Source: Neoceratodus forsteri (taxonomy: Eukaryota > Chordata > Ceratodontiformes > Ceratodontidae). Taken from it: a stretch of 64,000 nucleotides of DNA. The stretch is taken from assembly GCA_016271365.2 (NCBI GenBank), contig CM028131.1, positions 281,726,001 through 281,790,000 on the forward strand. Reading direction: 5' to 3'. The notes beneath the pieces are model-generated. The model saw nothing but the letters and a program-made list of their open reading frames with translations, searched no databases and was not told the DNA's origin. A program made the translations under genes and the position numbers. Shown in pieces: positions 54,256-63,932 of the stretch (position 1 is its first letter; each line of letters opens with the position of its first letter).

Positions 54256-55971
54256 CTCATCCTTGGATGAAAAGCAGAGATACTAAATTAATACTTCTGT
54301 TCCATCTTCACCAGGGTGAAGGATGGACCAGTGCCTTCAGGAGGGAACACAGGAATGGGGGGGGGGACACGGATGTAGTGATAGAAGGTGGACAAATCAC
54401 CAGGCCAGGACAGAGTACATCCAGGGGTACTAAAGGAACTGGCTGAGGAGCTGGCAGGGCCACTGGCAGACCTATTTAATAGTTCACTGGAGTCCGGTGT
54501 GGTACCGCAGGACTGTAGAACAGCACATGTAGTGCCCCTCCACAAAAGTGGTCCTAAGGATGACCCAGGGGAATTACAAACTAGTCAGTCTGACCTCCAT
54601 TGTGGGCAAGCCATGTGGAGACCATACTAAAGGAAAGCTTGGTGGAATATCTAGAGGAGCAGGCCTCCAGGAAGCGAGGCAGCATGGGTCCATGGGGGAG
54701 AGATTGTGTCAAACAAATCTGATTGTCGTCTTTGACAGTGTCACTAAGACAGTAGACGGGGGCCAATTGGTAGAACATCCTCTATCTGGATTTCAGCAAA
54801 GCCTTTGACTCTGCCCCACAAAAGGTTGATCAGGAAGTTGGTGGATCTTGGCGGTTGGGGAAAAGATGACCAGATGGGTGGAAAACTGGTTGAGGGGATA
54901 GAACCCAGAGGGTGGGTGTGGGAGGAGAGTTATCTGGTACAAGTAGGGTCCCACAGGGCTCTGTGCTGGGGCCAGTGTTATTCATTGTCTTCATCAGTGA
55001 CATTGGGGATAGCATTACGGTCAGAATGTGCCTGTTCGTGGATGACACCAAGCTCTGTGGGAGAGTGGACACAGCTGAAGGGATACAGGACCTACAGGAA
55101 GATCTGGAAAAGCTGCAGAGCTGGTCAGGATCTGGCAGCTTAGTTTCAATGCCAAGAAATGCAAAGTTATGCATATTGAGCCAAGAATCCCAGGTCAGAG
55201 TACTACCTGGGTGGAGTCAGATATCTGCATCAGAAGAGGAGAAGGACCTGGGAGTGATGATCACTAGTGACTTGAAGCACTCCATGCAGTGCAAGAAAGC
55301 AGCAGCAAAGGCAAACAAGATGCTGGGATACATATCTAGGGGGATCAGTAGTAGGAGAGGGGAGGTTATGCTACCCTTGTACAGGTCACTGATAAGGCCG
55401 CATCTAGAGTATGGAGTTCAGTACTGGTGTCCGCACCTCAAAAAGGACATTAACCTGCTGGAGAAGGTCCAGAGGAGGGCTACAAAGATGATAGTGGGTC
55501 AGCAGGGTGGCGTGCAGGAGGGTTGAGGCACTAACATGTACTCCCTGGAAGACAGGAGAGAGAGAGAGAGAGAGAGAGAAGCAGAAGATTGGGACCTTCA
55601 GGTTCTTGAAAGGGATAAATGAGGTTGATAAGGAAAGTCTCTTTAAGCTGAGTGGCAACCATAACACTAGGGGCACAGTCTGAAGCTGGAGGTGGGAGGT
55701 TTAGGAGGAGGTCAGGAAGCCTTCCGTCACAGAGAGGGTGGTGGACATTTAGAATGCACTGCTGGAAGGTCATCTCGTTGAAGTCAGTGTGCAGCTTTAA
55801 GAGAGGCTAGGATAGGCATTGGGGGAAAAGTAAGGATCATGGGTAGGTAGGAGAGAGAGGAGTGGGAGGAGAGGCAGGGACTTAGCTCAAGCTGTGGACC
55901 CTGCAATAGGAGCAGATTTGTTGGACCAATTGGCCTTCTTCTGCTGGCTTCTTAGTATGTTTGTATGTTTC
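54256..55971 (+). mobile_element. CR1-delta, sense, RT and 3' portion
   Basis: It resumes with AEILN-YFCSIFT codons (54268-54300) and ends with GGCTTCTTAGTATGTTTGTA at about 55950-55970. A (GA)n run at 55556-55579 lies in the C-terminal part. It joins in order with 40961-41935 and 53312-53393. Confidence 0.85.
54388..55526 (+). pseudogene. CR1-delta reverse transcriptase, broken
   Basis: The entry (SPGQDRVHPGVLKELAEELA, then GVVPQDCRTAHVVPLHKSG) lies at 54388-54570. The motif A region near 54780 reads LDFSKAFDSAPHKRL out of frame. Motif B and C follow in a 204-codon frame (54912-55526): [20 protein letters not shown], then CLFVDDTKLCGRVDTAEG. Motif C has Val before the Asp pair where Ala is usual. 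Later AAAKANKMLGYISRG and LIRPHLEYGVQYWCPHLKKD occur. Frameshifts separate the blocks. Confidence 0.85.
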
Positions 55972-56690
55972 TGTGCAGCTTGTAACTTTGCCAGTTTTCA
56001 TATTTTTACTCCAGATTTTCAACATTGCCATTTTTCACTCTCATGAACAGTACAGCTGTCATTTTCACATTCTGCCCAAATGTGTTTTCACACCTGTGGC
56101 TTAGAATCACGGAGTCGCTGTGTGAAATCACCTTTCAGGATTGAGTAGCAAAATGATAGTGCCACTGTTCATGAGGTGAGTCCCAAAAAGCCATGTTGAA
56201 AATTTGGAGCAAAAATACCAACAAATGCCAGGGGTGTTAGGGTTTCCAACTGTAACACCCCATCCTGTAAGAGACTGACAGGCATCGGGGTGTGGCTTGG
56301 GTTAGTCGGCTGTAATGCTCACGGCATTCCACCCCCACTCTGCAGGCATTGACAGGCATTGAGGTGTGCTTTGGGATCTTGACCCTAACGTTCACACCAT
56401 TCTCCTATACTGCACCCATCTCAGCTTATTTCCCTGTGGAATGGGGTGAGCGTAGGGCCGAAGACCCCAAGGCACACGCGACACCTGTTGCTGTCTGCAG
56501 GGTGGGGTGAGGTGGAATGGCTTAAGTGTTATATGGCCACCACCAAGGCACACCCCAATGCCATTTAGTCTCAGTGGGGGTTGGCGTTAGTTCAGTACTT
56601 CACTGCCATTCCTATTATGCATCTTTCTAACCTCTGCACTACCAATGCCAGTGCCAGCAAGGCAACATTCGTCATTGACCGATGCTTGTT
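55972..56690 (-). mobile_element. R285 element, copy 2, right part
   Basis: This is the continuation of copy 2 after CR1-delta. The last palindromic unit runs to about 56226. Its GTTCAT word at 56167 is 291 bases from that at 40865 once the insert is removed, keeping the period. The GAGGTGTGCC cluster (56250-56580) and the end (GCCAGCAAGGCAACATTCGT, then GATGCTTGTT at 56681-56690) correspond to copy 1's start reversed. Confidence 0.75.
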
Positions 56691-57125
56691 CTCTTTCTCT
56701 TGATTGCTCCCATGGTTCTATTTGCCTTTGCCACTGCTGATGTACAATGTTCTTTTAGTTCCAGTTTATCATGGATCGGAATTCCTAGATCTTCCTCTTG
56801 TGTTTCTGACTGTAAGACATGATTGCTTATTTGATGTTTATGCTTTGGATTATGTTTGCCCATGTGTTTTACACTGCATTTATCAACATTCAGTGTCATC
56901 TCCCATTTATACGCCCAGGTTGGTACAGAATCCAGATCTTTTTGTAATGAGTTTGTTTGTTGCATTGTTTTACATGGCCCTCGTAATTTTGCATCATCTG
57001 CATATTTGGTTATATAATTCACAACATGTTCTAAGTCTGAAATGAACAGCTGGAAAATAATTGGGCCCAGTACCGACCCCAGGGGCACTCCACTTGACAC
57101 TCGCCCCTCCTTTAAAAGATGACAC
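56691..57125 (-). mobile_element. CR1-like LINE, antisense, RT portion (right half of split copy)
   Basis: A minus-strand frame (57100-56672) reads SSGVPLGSVLGPIIFQLFIS, YITKYADDAKLRGP (catalytic ADD intact), WEMTLNVDKCSVKHMGKHNP, EEDLGIPIHDKLELKEHC and AVAKANRTMGAIKRKRT. The following codons are at 39405-38925, beyond R285 copy 2. It belongs to a CR1/L2-like LINE diverged from the other copies. Confidence 0.75.
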
Positions 57126-57180
57126 CTAATTACAAAACTTCAAGTTCTTTCATTTGTCCAGGTGACTATGTAAGGATTAA

Positions 57181-57302
57181 CCCTTGACAGAGCTTGGGTC
57201 TATCAGGTATTAATGTATTGGTGGGGGGGGGGTTGGATGGCCGAGTGGTTGCAACCACCCAGCCATACAGTAATACCTGATAGACCCATGCTCTGGAGTG
57301 GG
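57181..57302. mobile_element. 122-bp piggyBac-like MITE with TTAA duplication
   Basis: The ends CCCTTGACAGAGCTTGGGTC and, in reverse complement, CCCACTCCAGAGCATGGGTC are followed by the identical TATCAGGTATTA on both sides, giving inverted repeats of about 32 bp. TTAA lies directly outside (57177-57180 and 57303-57306). TTAA plus CCC ends is the piggyBac superfamily signature. The core includes GGATGGCCGAGTGGTTGCAA, which looks like a tRNA A box. Confidence 0.8.
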
Positions 57303-57306
57303 TTAA

Positions 57307-58027
57307 TTCAGTTGTAGCATGAGGGAGAAAAAGGGTTTGGCTCACTTCAGAGACTGTTTTCTTCCACATGCTATAGGATAGTAGGATCTTATTTTTACAG
57401 GTTTAGGTGCCACTTGTGAACTTCCGGTTGCTTTTTGCATTCAGGAAGAAAACTGTTTGCTATGGTCCAGGATACTTCTGTTTAGCTTCTTACTTTCTGT
57501 TTTGCAATCACTCTGAGGAGTGCATTTTGTTATGTTCTGTTCTACTGTGCTTTCTCCGAATTGTGCGCAACATACTGTGCTTTGAAAACAGCATGCTAAC
57601 ATATGTGAAAGGCAGCTGTAGTCCTGGTTTTCAGGATTCGATCGGAAATCTTACATTTGGGGAGTTGTGTAGAGTACATGGAACAAAATGCCTCTGCTGT
57701 CTATTCGGGTGATTGGGAAGAACAAGATGACTGCACAGATTCAGAAAGTGAAGCAGTCGGCGCATGGACTACATGTAAAGTTAAAAATCTTTTCTTTCAG
57801 TTGTATTCAACAGTACTAATGTGCCTTTAGTGTACTACATTACTATTTAAAACAGTTGCTTATATTACACCTATCAGCACCTACAGAACATACTTATCGG
57901 TTGGATTTCTAACCCATGCAGCGTGTGTGTGTGTTGGCGACTACTGGTACGTGCCCATACATTAATTAATGTATGGACACGCTGAGGACAACTGATGCTC
58001 TTTGCCCAATCACACGTAACCCTTTTT
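57307..58027. other. Low-repeat stretch holding a candidate exon
   Basis: I see no transposon motif here. It contains the candidate exon at 57635-57774, a 30-bp near-perfect palindrome at 57951-57980 (arms of CCATACATTAATTAATGTATGG) and a short (GT)n run at 57922-57934. It is one of the few stretches that may be single-copy host DNA. Confidence 0.4.
57635..57774 (+). other. Candidate protein-coding exon (host gene, unidentified)
   Basis: A branch-point-like GCTAAC (57595-57600) and a pyrimidine-containing acceptor CTGGTTTTCAG (57624-57634) precede 140 bases open in one frame, followed by the donor-like ACAT/GTAAAG (57771-57780). In that frame (first base of the exon used as the last base of a split codon) the peptide is acidic: EILHLGSCVEYMEQNASAVY, then SGDWEEQDDCTDSESEAVGA. 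Both ends fall in the same phase. I do not recognise the protein. It could be chance, though composition and splice context look exon-like. No neighbouring exon was found in the window. Confidence 0.35.
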
Positions 58028-58168
58028 CTAGGGACATGGATATGTTGTTCATCCACACTGTCTGGCAGGTTTCTTGCCGCTTTAAATCCTGACGGAAGGT
58101 CTTCAAGCTGGCTCCTCCCACCCACCTGGGTGGTAAAACTCTCGGCTCCGCCCCATGATGCCATGTCT
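58028..58168 (+). repeat. DIRS-2E left inverted terminal repeat
   Basis: It begins CTAGGGACATGGATATGTTG and is complementary to 63770-63900. It carries CACACTGTCTGGCAGG (58055-58070), which matches E's own ICR and right repeat but not D. Confidence 0.85.
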
Positions 58169-58299
58169 TCCTTACTGCTTGGAAGTTCAGGTTCCCTCCT
58201 TAACGCTCTGCGTATAGACTGGATCCTAATTCTTCGGTTAGCCCGAAACTAATTCTTAAATTTTCAAGACTTCAGTCAAACTACTCCCTCGCGGCTGCA

Positions 58300-60597
58300 A
58301 TGGACAAATGGACTCCCGGTTTTCGGCGGTGCCCAAGTGGGCAGAAAATGTCCAGGATGGATCCGCACTCCACGTGCGTCTACTGCTTCGGCCTTGATCA
58401 TGACCCGCAGGCCTGCGAGTTATGCCATTCGTTTTCGGCCAACATCCTGGAAGACCGCACTGCCCGGTTACAGCTACGCCCGAGAAGGCGCCACTTACCG
58501 TGAAGTTCAAGGAGGCCCATTGGGCGTGTGTCCATGGCGCTGGCTCGGCTGAGCAACTGAGCAGATGATTGCCCTGGAGGAGGACGGCCCAGGCCGCATC
58601 CTCATCTTCCTCGATCACGGCATTTATCCCGCTCTCTGGGATTCTCCTACACAGCTTCTTTTAAGGAGCTTTGCCAGTCCCTTTCCATGAAGGGAGAGGG
58701 GCCATCGGGACATTCTTCTCGGTCCAAAAACAAGGACTCTAAAGGTAAGTCCCACCGTTGGCGTTCGTGGGAGCGGGAGAGGTCCCCTTCCCCGGACAGT
58801 CAACAGTCGACTTCGGTCGAGGGTGCGGCTAAGGCCGCTGGCTTCACGGTGTCCCCATCAGGTCAGCCGGCTGAGACACCGTTGACGCGATCGAGATTTT
58901 TCTCGACTCGTCGGACGGGCTGTCGACTGGTGAAGCCGACAACCCTTCTTCACTGGTTCCCCTGGTGGAGACCGAGGACTTGCCTGCGCTGCCCATGCCG
59001 GAGTCCTCGGTCAAGGCTTCCGAGCCGAGGGAAGAGCGCGTGTCCCCTGCCCCTTCCCAGATCCGCCCTCGGAAACACCGAGGGTCTTGGTCTCGTTCTC
59101 GGACCTCGTCTTGGTCCAGCCAATCCCGCCGACATCGGCGGTCTCGGCACCGAAGTAAGCGGCGGTGCCACTCGTCCTCGTCTTCCTCCTCGGAAGAGGA
59201 GAGGCTTCGGCGCAAATTGCGTCGATGCTACGAGGACCTAATGTGGCAGCATTTACTTCTGTCCGGGAACAAGCCAACGCCGTTGCCTTCCCCGGCCATC
59301 AAGTGGCTGTCTCCTGAACGGCCGAAACAACCCCTCGCTGTAGTCAAGGTGCCCAAGCCTGGGCCAGTTGTTCGGCCGAAACCAGCTGCCCAACCGATTG
59401 TGGTGGAACCTCCGCCTCCACAACCGAAATCGGGGGCGCCGACCAAGAGACTCTCGGTCAGGTCAGGGTCTGCCCCGCAGTGGTCGGTCACCCTCATTCC
59501 CCATCGTCCTCGGCAGGTGGAGGGTGGCTCGGCCCCAGGCAGCTCTTGGCGGACTCCTCGGAGTCCGACGACGACTCCTCCCTGTTTTCCAGGCCCCTTG
59601 ACCTGGAGTCCTCCGGGGGCAGTCGATGGACGAGAGCCCATCATCCTTTATGGGTCTGCTTCGGCTCATCTCGGAGTCCACCGGGATGCAGCTTGAGCCC
59701 GTATCCAAGCGGGCCAAGTATCCCCTGATGGAGATACTGGACCGGGGATTCCCACGGAGGCCTTTCTGGTGGCTGCAGCCATTGCTGGTCCAGCCTTGGA
59801 GCTCTGGCAGCGACGAGCTTCCTGTCCTGCGCCTTTGGCCAGGATGGCCAGGAAGTATGCGTCCCAACCGGCTCTTTGTCTGGTTTTCGGAACCCTCCTG
59901 CGGAGGGGTTGGTCACCGATAGCGTTTCTGGCGTTCGAGGCAGCTAGGGATGTGTAAGCCCCGACCAGGAGTCAAAAAGCTGGACTATGCGGCGCAAAGG
60001 GTATGCTGCGTCCTCTCTTGGCCTGTGCCAGGCCAGCTTGGCCGTGCCGATGGCACACTTCTCCCGCCCTCATGGGCTCCCTGGATGAGGTGATCCTCAT
60101 CTCCCGGCCGACCTGCAGACCACGGTCAAGCAGGTATGGGACCAGGAAGAGGCGGTGGCAAAACAGCAGCTCAAATGGCTCTGGACATTGGAGACTCCTG
60201 TGCCAGATCAGTTGCGACCGCAGTGGCCATGCACCGCAGAGCCTGGCTGAGGATATCCACCTTCACGGCGGATACCCAGCATAAACTGGCAGATGTCCCC
60301 TTCCTGGGGACTGACCTGTTCGGCCCTGGAGTGGAAGACCACATCCAGCGGATCGAAAACTCCAATGCCACTCTGGACTCGGTCACCTCCGCCCAGAAGG
60401 ACAAAGGCCGCCATCAGCAGCAGCACAAGTCCTTTCGTCCTTCTGCGCCTGCGGCACATCCGGCCCACCAGCACCAAGGCCAGCAGGCTCGCGCTTGGCA
60501 TCTCAAACCCAAGGCTGTGGCTTCCTCCAGCAGAAAGCAGGGAGGTAAAGGCCCAGGAGGTTCCTCGGCCGGTCCCTTCTCTAAGCCTGCCCAGTGA
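58300..60597 (+). pseudogene. DIRS-2E gag-like ORF, broken
   Basis: The ATG at 58300 opens MDKWTPGFRRCPSGQKM, DPHSTCVYCFGLDHDPQA, CELCHSF: a Cys/His cluster like that of DIRS-1, with the first CxxC reduced to a single Cys. The middle (58965-59250) is rich in Arg-Ser pairs and then Ser and Glu (SSSSSSSEEERL), resembling SR-type RNA-binding tails. A part near 59626-59720 reads SFMGLLRLISESTGMQLEPV. The end (60136-60597) has DIGDSCARSVATAVAMHRRA, FLGTDLFGPGVEDHIQRIEN and a Gln/His-rich tail. Frame changes occur near 58500, 58960, 59700 and 60000. Confidence 0.7.
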
Positions 60598-60709
60598 CGG
60601 GTTGAGGGGTGTCGTCCCCAGCCTCGTCACTCGCCCCTGGATTTCCCCCGTGGGGGGACGGCTCCACCACTTCCTTTCCGCTGCGGGGGACAGCTCCGCC
60701 ACTTCCTTT

Positions 60710-62555
60710 CCGCTTGGTCCATTATCACCACGGACCGTTGGGTGTTGGAGGTGGTAGGAAAGGCTCACCCTGGAGTTCGAGGCAGGCCCCGCCCTTCTGA
60801 GCCGCACACTCGGGGCCACGGGTCCAGAGTTTCTTTGTCGGCTCGCCGAGCCGATACATCGCCCTGTTCCTCAAGAAATAGGTGATCAGGAAGGTGGTGG
60901 ATCCTCCTCCAGACCCGGGGTTTGTGTCCAGGTACTTCCTGGTCCCAAAACGGACAAGGGGGCTGGCGCCCCATTCTCGACCTGCACGACCTGAACAGGT
61001 TCCTAAGGTCTCGGACCTTCAGGATCGTCACTCTGGCTCAGATAATCCCATCCTTGGAACGTGGCATGTGGTTCTGTTCTCTGGACCTTCAGGACACGTT
61101 CTTTCACGTCCCAATCCGTCCGTCCCACCAGAGATTCCTCCGCTTCAGGGTGGAGGGATCCCTCTATGAGTTCCGGGCCATGCCCTTCGGCCTTTCCCTA
61201 GCTCCCAGGGTCTTCACCAAATGTATGGCAGTGGTGACAGCATTCCTGCGGTGCCTAAGGGTCCAGGTGTACCCCTACCTGGACGACTGGCTGATTGCAG
61301 CCCCCTCCAGAGCGGAGGTGGAGCGGTCCAGAGATCTGGCCCTCCAGGTTTGCTGTCAGGTTGACCTCCTCATCAACGAGGCCAAGTCTGAACCCATGCC
61401 AAAGCAGGTGATCCAATTCATCAGGGCAGAGCTCAACTCTCTACGAGCCAGAGTACGGCTCCTGGCGGACAGGGCCGAGGTTCTTTCCACCTTTGCCCAA
61501 TCATTTCAGGTTGAGCAATTACGCCCTGCCCAGGACTTCCTGCGCCTCCTGGGCCTCATGGCAGCCTGCACCAGCGTGGTCCTTTGGGTCCGCTGGTACA
61601 TGCGTCCCCTTCAATGGGGCTGGCCAGCCAATGGTCACAGCACTTTGATCCGCTGGATCAGCTAGTGACAGTGACCCAGGGGATGTGGAACACTCTCCAG
61701 TGGTGGACCGTTCCAGCACATCTGCAGGAGGGCATCCCGTTTGTCCACCCCGAGCCGATGGTCTCTCTATCGACCGATGCCTCTCTGATGGGTTGGGGTG
61801 CCCATCTGGGGGAGCACAGAGCGCACGGCCTCTGGTCCCCTTGGAGTCCTGATGCCACGTCAACCTGCTGGAGCTTCGAGCGGTTCGTCTAGCCCTCACC
61901 GCCTTTGCTCCGTTTCTACGGGGTCAAGTGGTTCAGGTCCAGACGGACAATACCACGATCATGTACTACCTAAACCGCCAGGGCGGGACGTGCTCCATGC
62001 CTCTGTGCAGGGAAGCTCTCTGCATTTGGTCACTTGTGCGCAGCCTGGAGGCTGATCTCCTTGCCATCCATGTGGCAGGAGCCTCCAACACCCTGGCCGA
62101 TGCCCTAAGCCGGATAGGGGCTGCGTCCCACGAGTGGTCTCTCCTGCCGGAGGTAGTACAAGATCTGTTCTCCCACTGGGGCACGCCTCAGGCAGACCTG
62201 TTTGCCTCCAGGGAGAATGCGAAGCTGAGACTGTTTCATGTCCGCCCCCTCAGCAGGGCTCGCTGCAGAGGGATGCCTTCTCGAGGCCGTGGACCCCAGG
62301 CCTCTTCTACGCCTTTCCCCCATTTCCCTTGATCCACAAGGTGCTTCTCAAGGCGAGGAGGGACAGGCGCAGGTGATTCTGGTAGCCCCAGACTGGTCCC
62401 GCCAGTTCTGGTATCCAGATCGCCTCAGTCTCAGCTCCAGGCTCCCGAGGTGGCTTCCAGCCCCCGGACCTGATCTCAGTCAATCAGGGGAAGGTATTCC
62501 ATCCGGACCTTCAATCCCTGCATGTGACGGCCTGGTTCCTGGCGGCTAGAGTTCC
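60710..62555 (+). pseudogene. DIRS-2E pol: RT and RNase H, broken
   Basis: Opens with STDRWVLEV-like TTDRWVLEVVG near 60735. RT (60922-61665) has WRPILDLHDLNRFLRSRTFR, FCSLDLQDTFFHVPI (motif A), MPFGLSLAPRVFTKCM (motif B) and YPYLDDWLIAA (motif C). RNase H has STDASLMGWGAHLG (61769-61810), VQTDNTTIMYYLNRQGG (61928-61985) and NTLADALSRIGAASHEW (62090-62135). The C-region gives DLFASRENAKLRLFHVRP, then after a shift VILVAPDWSRQFWYPD. Lesions: a stop near 60880 and frameshifts near 61640, 61870 and 62280. Confidence 0.85.
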
Positions 62556-62560
62556 AGGCC

Positions 62561-63585
62561 TTGGGTCTTTCCGACGAGGTCCTCAACGTCGTTGAGGTGT
62601 CCCGTAAGGAGTCGACCAGAAAATGCTACGCCTTCAAATGGAAGAGATTCTCCATTTGGTGTCAGGGTAAGGGCCTGGACCCTTCCTCCTGTGCCTTGGC
62701 AAGCATTCTGGACTACCTGTGGTCCCTTTCTCAGCAAGGGCTTCGGTTGACGACCCTTAAGGTGCACCTGGCAGTCATCTCTGCTTACCGGGCGTGGGCT
62801 GGGAAGCAGTCGGTGGCGCAGGAGAAGGTGGTCGGGCGCTTTTTCAAAGGCCTTGATCACATATCTCCTCTGGTTGAGAACCTCTACCTCCATGGGATCT
62901 GCTGCTGCTGGTATGGCTACAGCTCATGGGCAAGCCATTCGAACCGATGCAGAGGTGTGACATCTCTCACCTGTCGTGGAAGATCGCCTTCGTGGTGGCT
63001 ATCACGTCAGCCTGAAGGACGGGAGAGCTCCAGGCACTTTCCATCGAGTCTCCTTATCTGGTCTTCCACATGAACAAGGTTGTCCTGCGTCCCCACCCGA
63101 AATTCCTTCCGAAGGTGGTGTCAGAGTTTCACCTTAACCAGATGTTGACTCTGCCAGTGTTCTACCCCAGTCACACCTCGGAGGCCGAATATAGGCTCCG
63201 TACTTTGGACCCTAGAAGAGTGCTCGCTTACTATAAGGAGCGGACGGCTGAAGTTCGGGGAGAGGTTCGCCAGCTGTTTGTCACCTACGCTGAAGCCGCA
63301 TCTGGCAGACCTGCAGCCAAGTGGACGATAGGCAGGTGGATCATCTCCTGCATAGATCTCTGCTATAGGTTGGCGGGCATGGAGCCTCCCTGAGGGATAA
63401 GAGCTCCATTCTGCCGCCATACTGCTGCATCGAGTGGCTGCTTCAGGGGCGTCCCTATCAGGAAATCTGCAGGGCTGCTACCTGGTAGTCAGCACACACT
63501 CTTCATCACCCACTACCACATCGACCTTGAGTCACGGGGATGCTGGTTTTGGGGCCTTGGTTCTCAGTCTTTATTCCCTAAGTAG
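62561..63585 (+). pseudogene. DIRS-2E tyrosine recombinase, broken
   Basis: Start: LSDEVLNVVEVSRKESTRKC, then YAFKWKRFSIWCQGKGLDPS and LRLTTLKVHLAVISAYRAWA (core-binding part), in frame to about 62890. The catalytic part has a TGA at 63013-63015 directly before the first-Arg segment (RTGELQ). HMNKVVLRPHPKFLPKVVSE, then FHLNQMLTLPVFYPSH and WTIGRWIISCIDLCYRL follow in frame 63070-63393. A stop at 63391 precedes a degraded HxxR box (HTAAS near 63418). It ends FPK at about 63583. Confidence 0.85.
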
Positions 63586-63624
63586 GGGTGTCCTTGTCCT
63601 CCTCTCCCGAGAACTGCTAGGAGT

Positions 63625-63722
63625 CTGCCAGACAGTGTGGATGAACAACATATCCATGTCCCTAGAAATACAGGTTACTCACCTGTAACAGGAGTTCTAG
63701 GAATGGTATATGTTGTTCATCC
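63625..63722 (+). repeat. DIRS-2E internal complementary region
   Basis: CTGCCAGACAGTGTGGATGA to CATGTCCCTAG is complementary to the left end. AATACAGGTTACTCACCTG to TGTTGTTCATCCAC is complementary to the right end. The two halves meet without spacer. Confidence 0.9.
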
Positions 63723-63724
63723 AC

Positions 63725-63932
63725 CTCCCCGGTTTCGACGCACAACCTGGCTTCCAGCGGGCTGTATCTGGCGTCATGGGTTGGAGCCGAGAGTTTTACC
63801 ACCCGGATGGGTGGGAGGAGCCAGCTTGAAGACCTTCCGGCAAGATTTAAAGTGGCAAGGAACCTGCCAGACAGTGTGGATGAACAACATATACCATTCC
63901 TAGAACTCCTGTTACAGGTGAGTAACCTGTAT
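63725..63932 (+). repeat. DIRS-2E right inverted terminal repeat
   Basis: It is complementary to the left repeat through GGAGGAGCCAGCTTGAAGAC and CCTGCCAGACAGTGTGG, and ends TTACAGGTGAGTAACCTGTA. The last about 35 bases are found only here and in the ICR. Confidence 0.85.

Larger units (their letters stand above)
58028..63932 (+). mobile_element. DIRS-2E: GC-rich DIRS element, best DIRS-2 copy
   Basis: This 5.9-kb element has ITRs 58028-58168 and 63725-63932, gag 58300-60597, pol about 60710-62555, YR 62561-63585 and ICR 63625-63722. It is markedly GC- and CpG-richer than the DNA on both sides. No target duplication is seen. All the frames carry lesions, but far fewer than in D, so E probably inserted later or decayed less. 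Confidence 0.9.

Noticed and set aside
31933..56690. A single 24.7-kb foldback transposon with 2.3-kb inverted arms
   Set aside because: The inner and outer flanks of the right arm (38925-39410 and 56691-57125) are two halves of one LINE ORF2, which indicates that the right arm inserted by itself. Two independent inverted copies explain the data more simply.
57215..57260. A tRNA gene
   Set aside because: Only an A-box-like word is present inside a 122-bp palindromic MITE. No B box, anticodon arm or acceptor stem could be drawn.
57407..57712. A 101-codon Cys/Leu-rich open frame
   Set aside because: It overlaps the candidate exon in another frame, has no domain and includes sequence with intron-like features (branch point and acceptor).
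57951..57980. A 30-bp palindrome as a regulatory operator
   Set aside because: An AT-rich palindrome with one mismatched pair can occur by chance or as a short-repeat remnant. Nothing around it suggests regulation.
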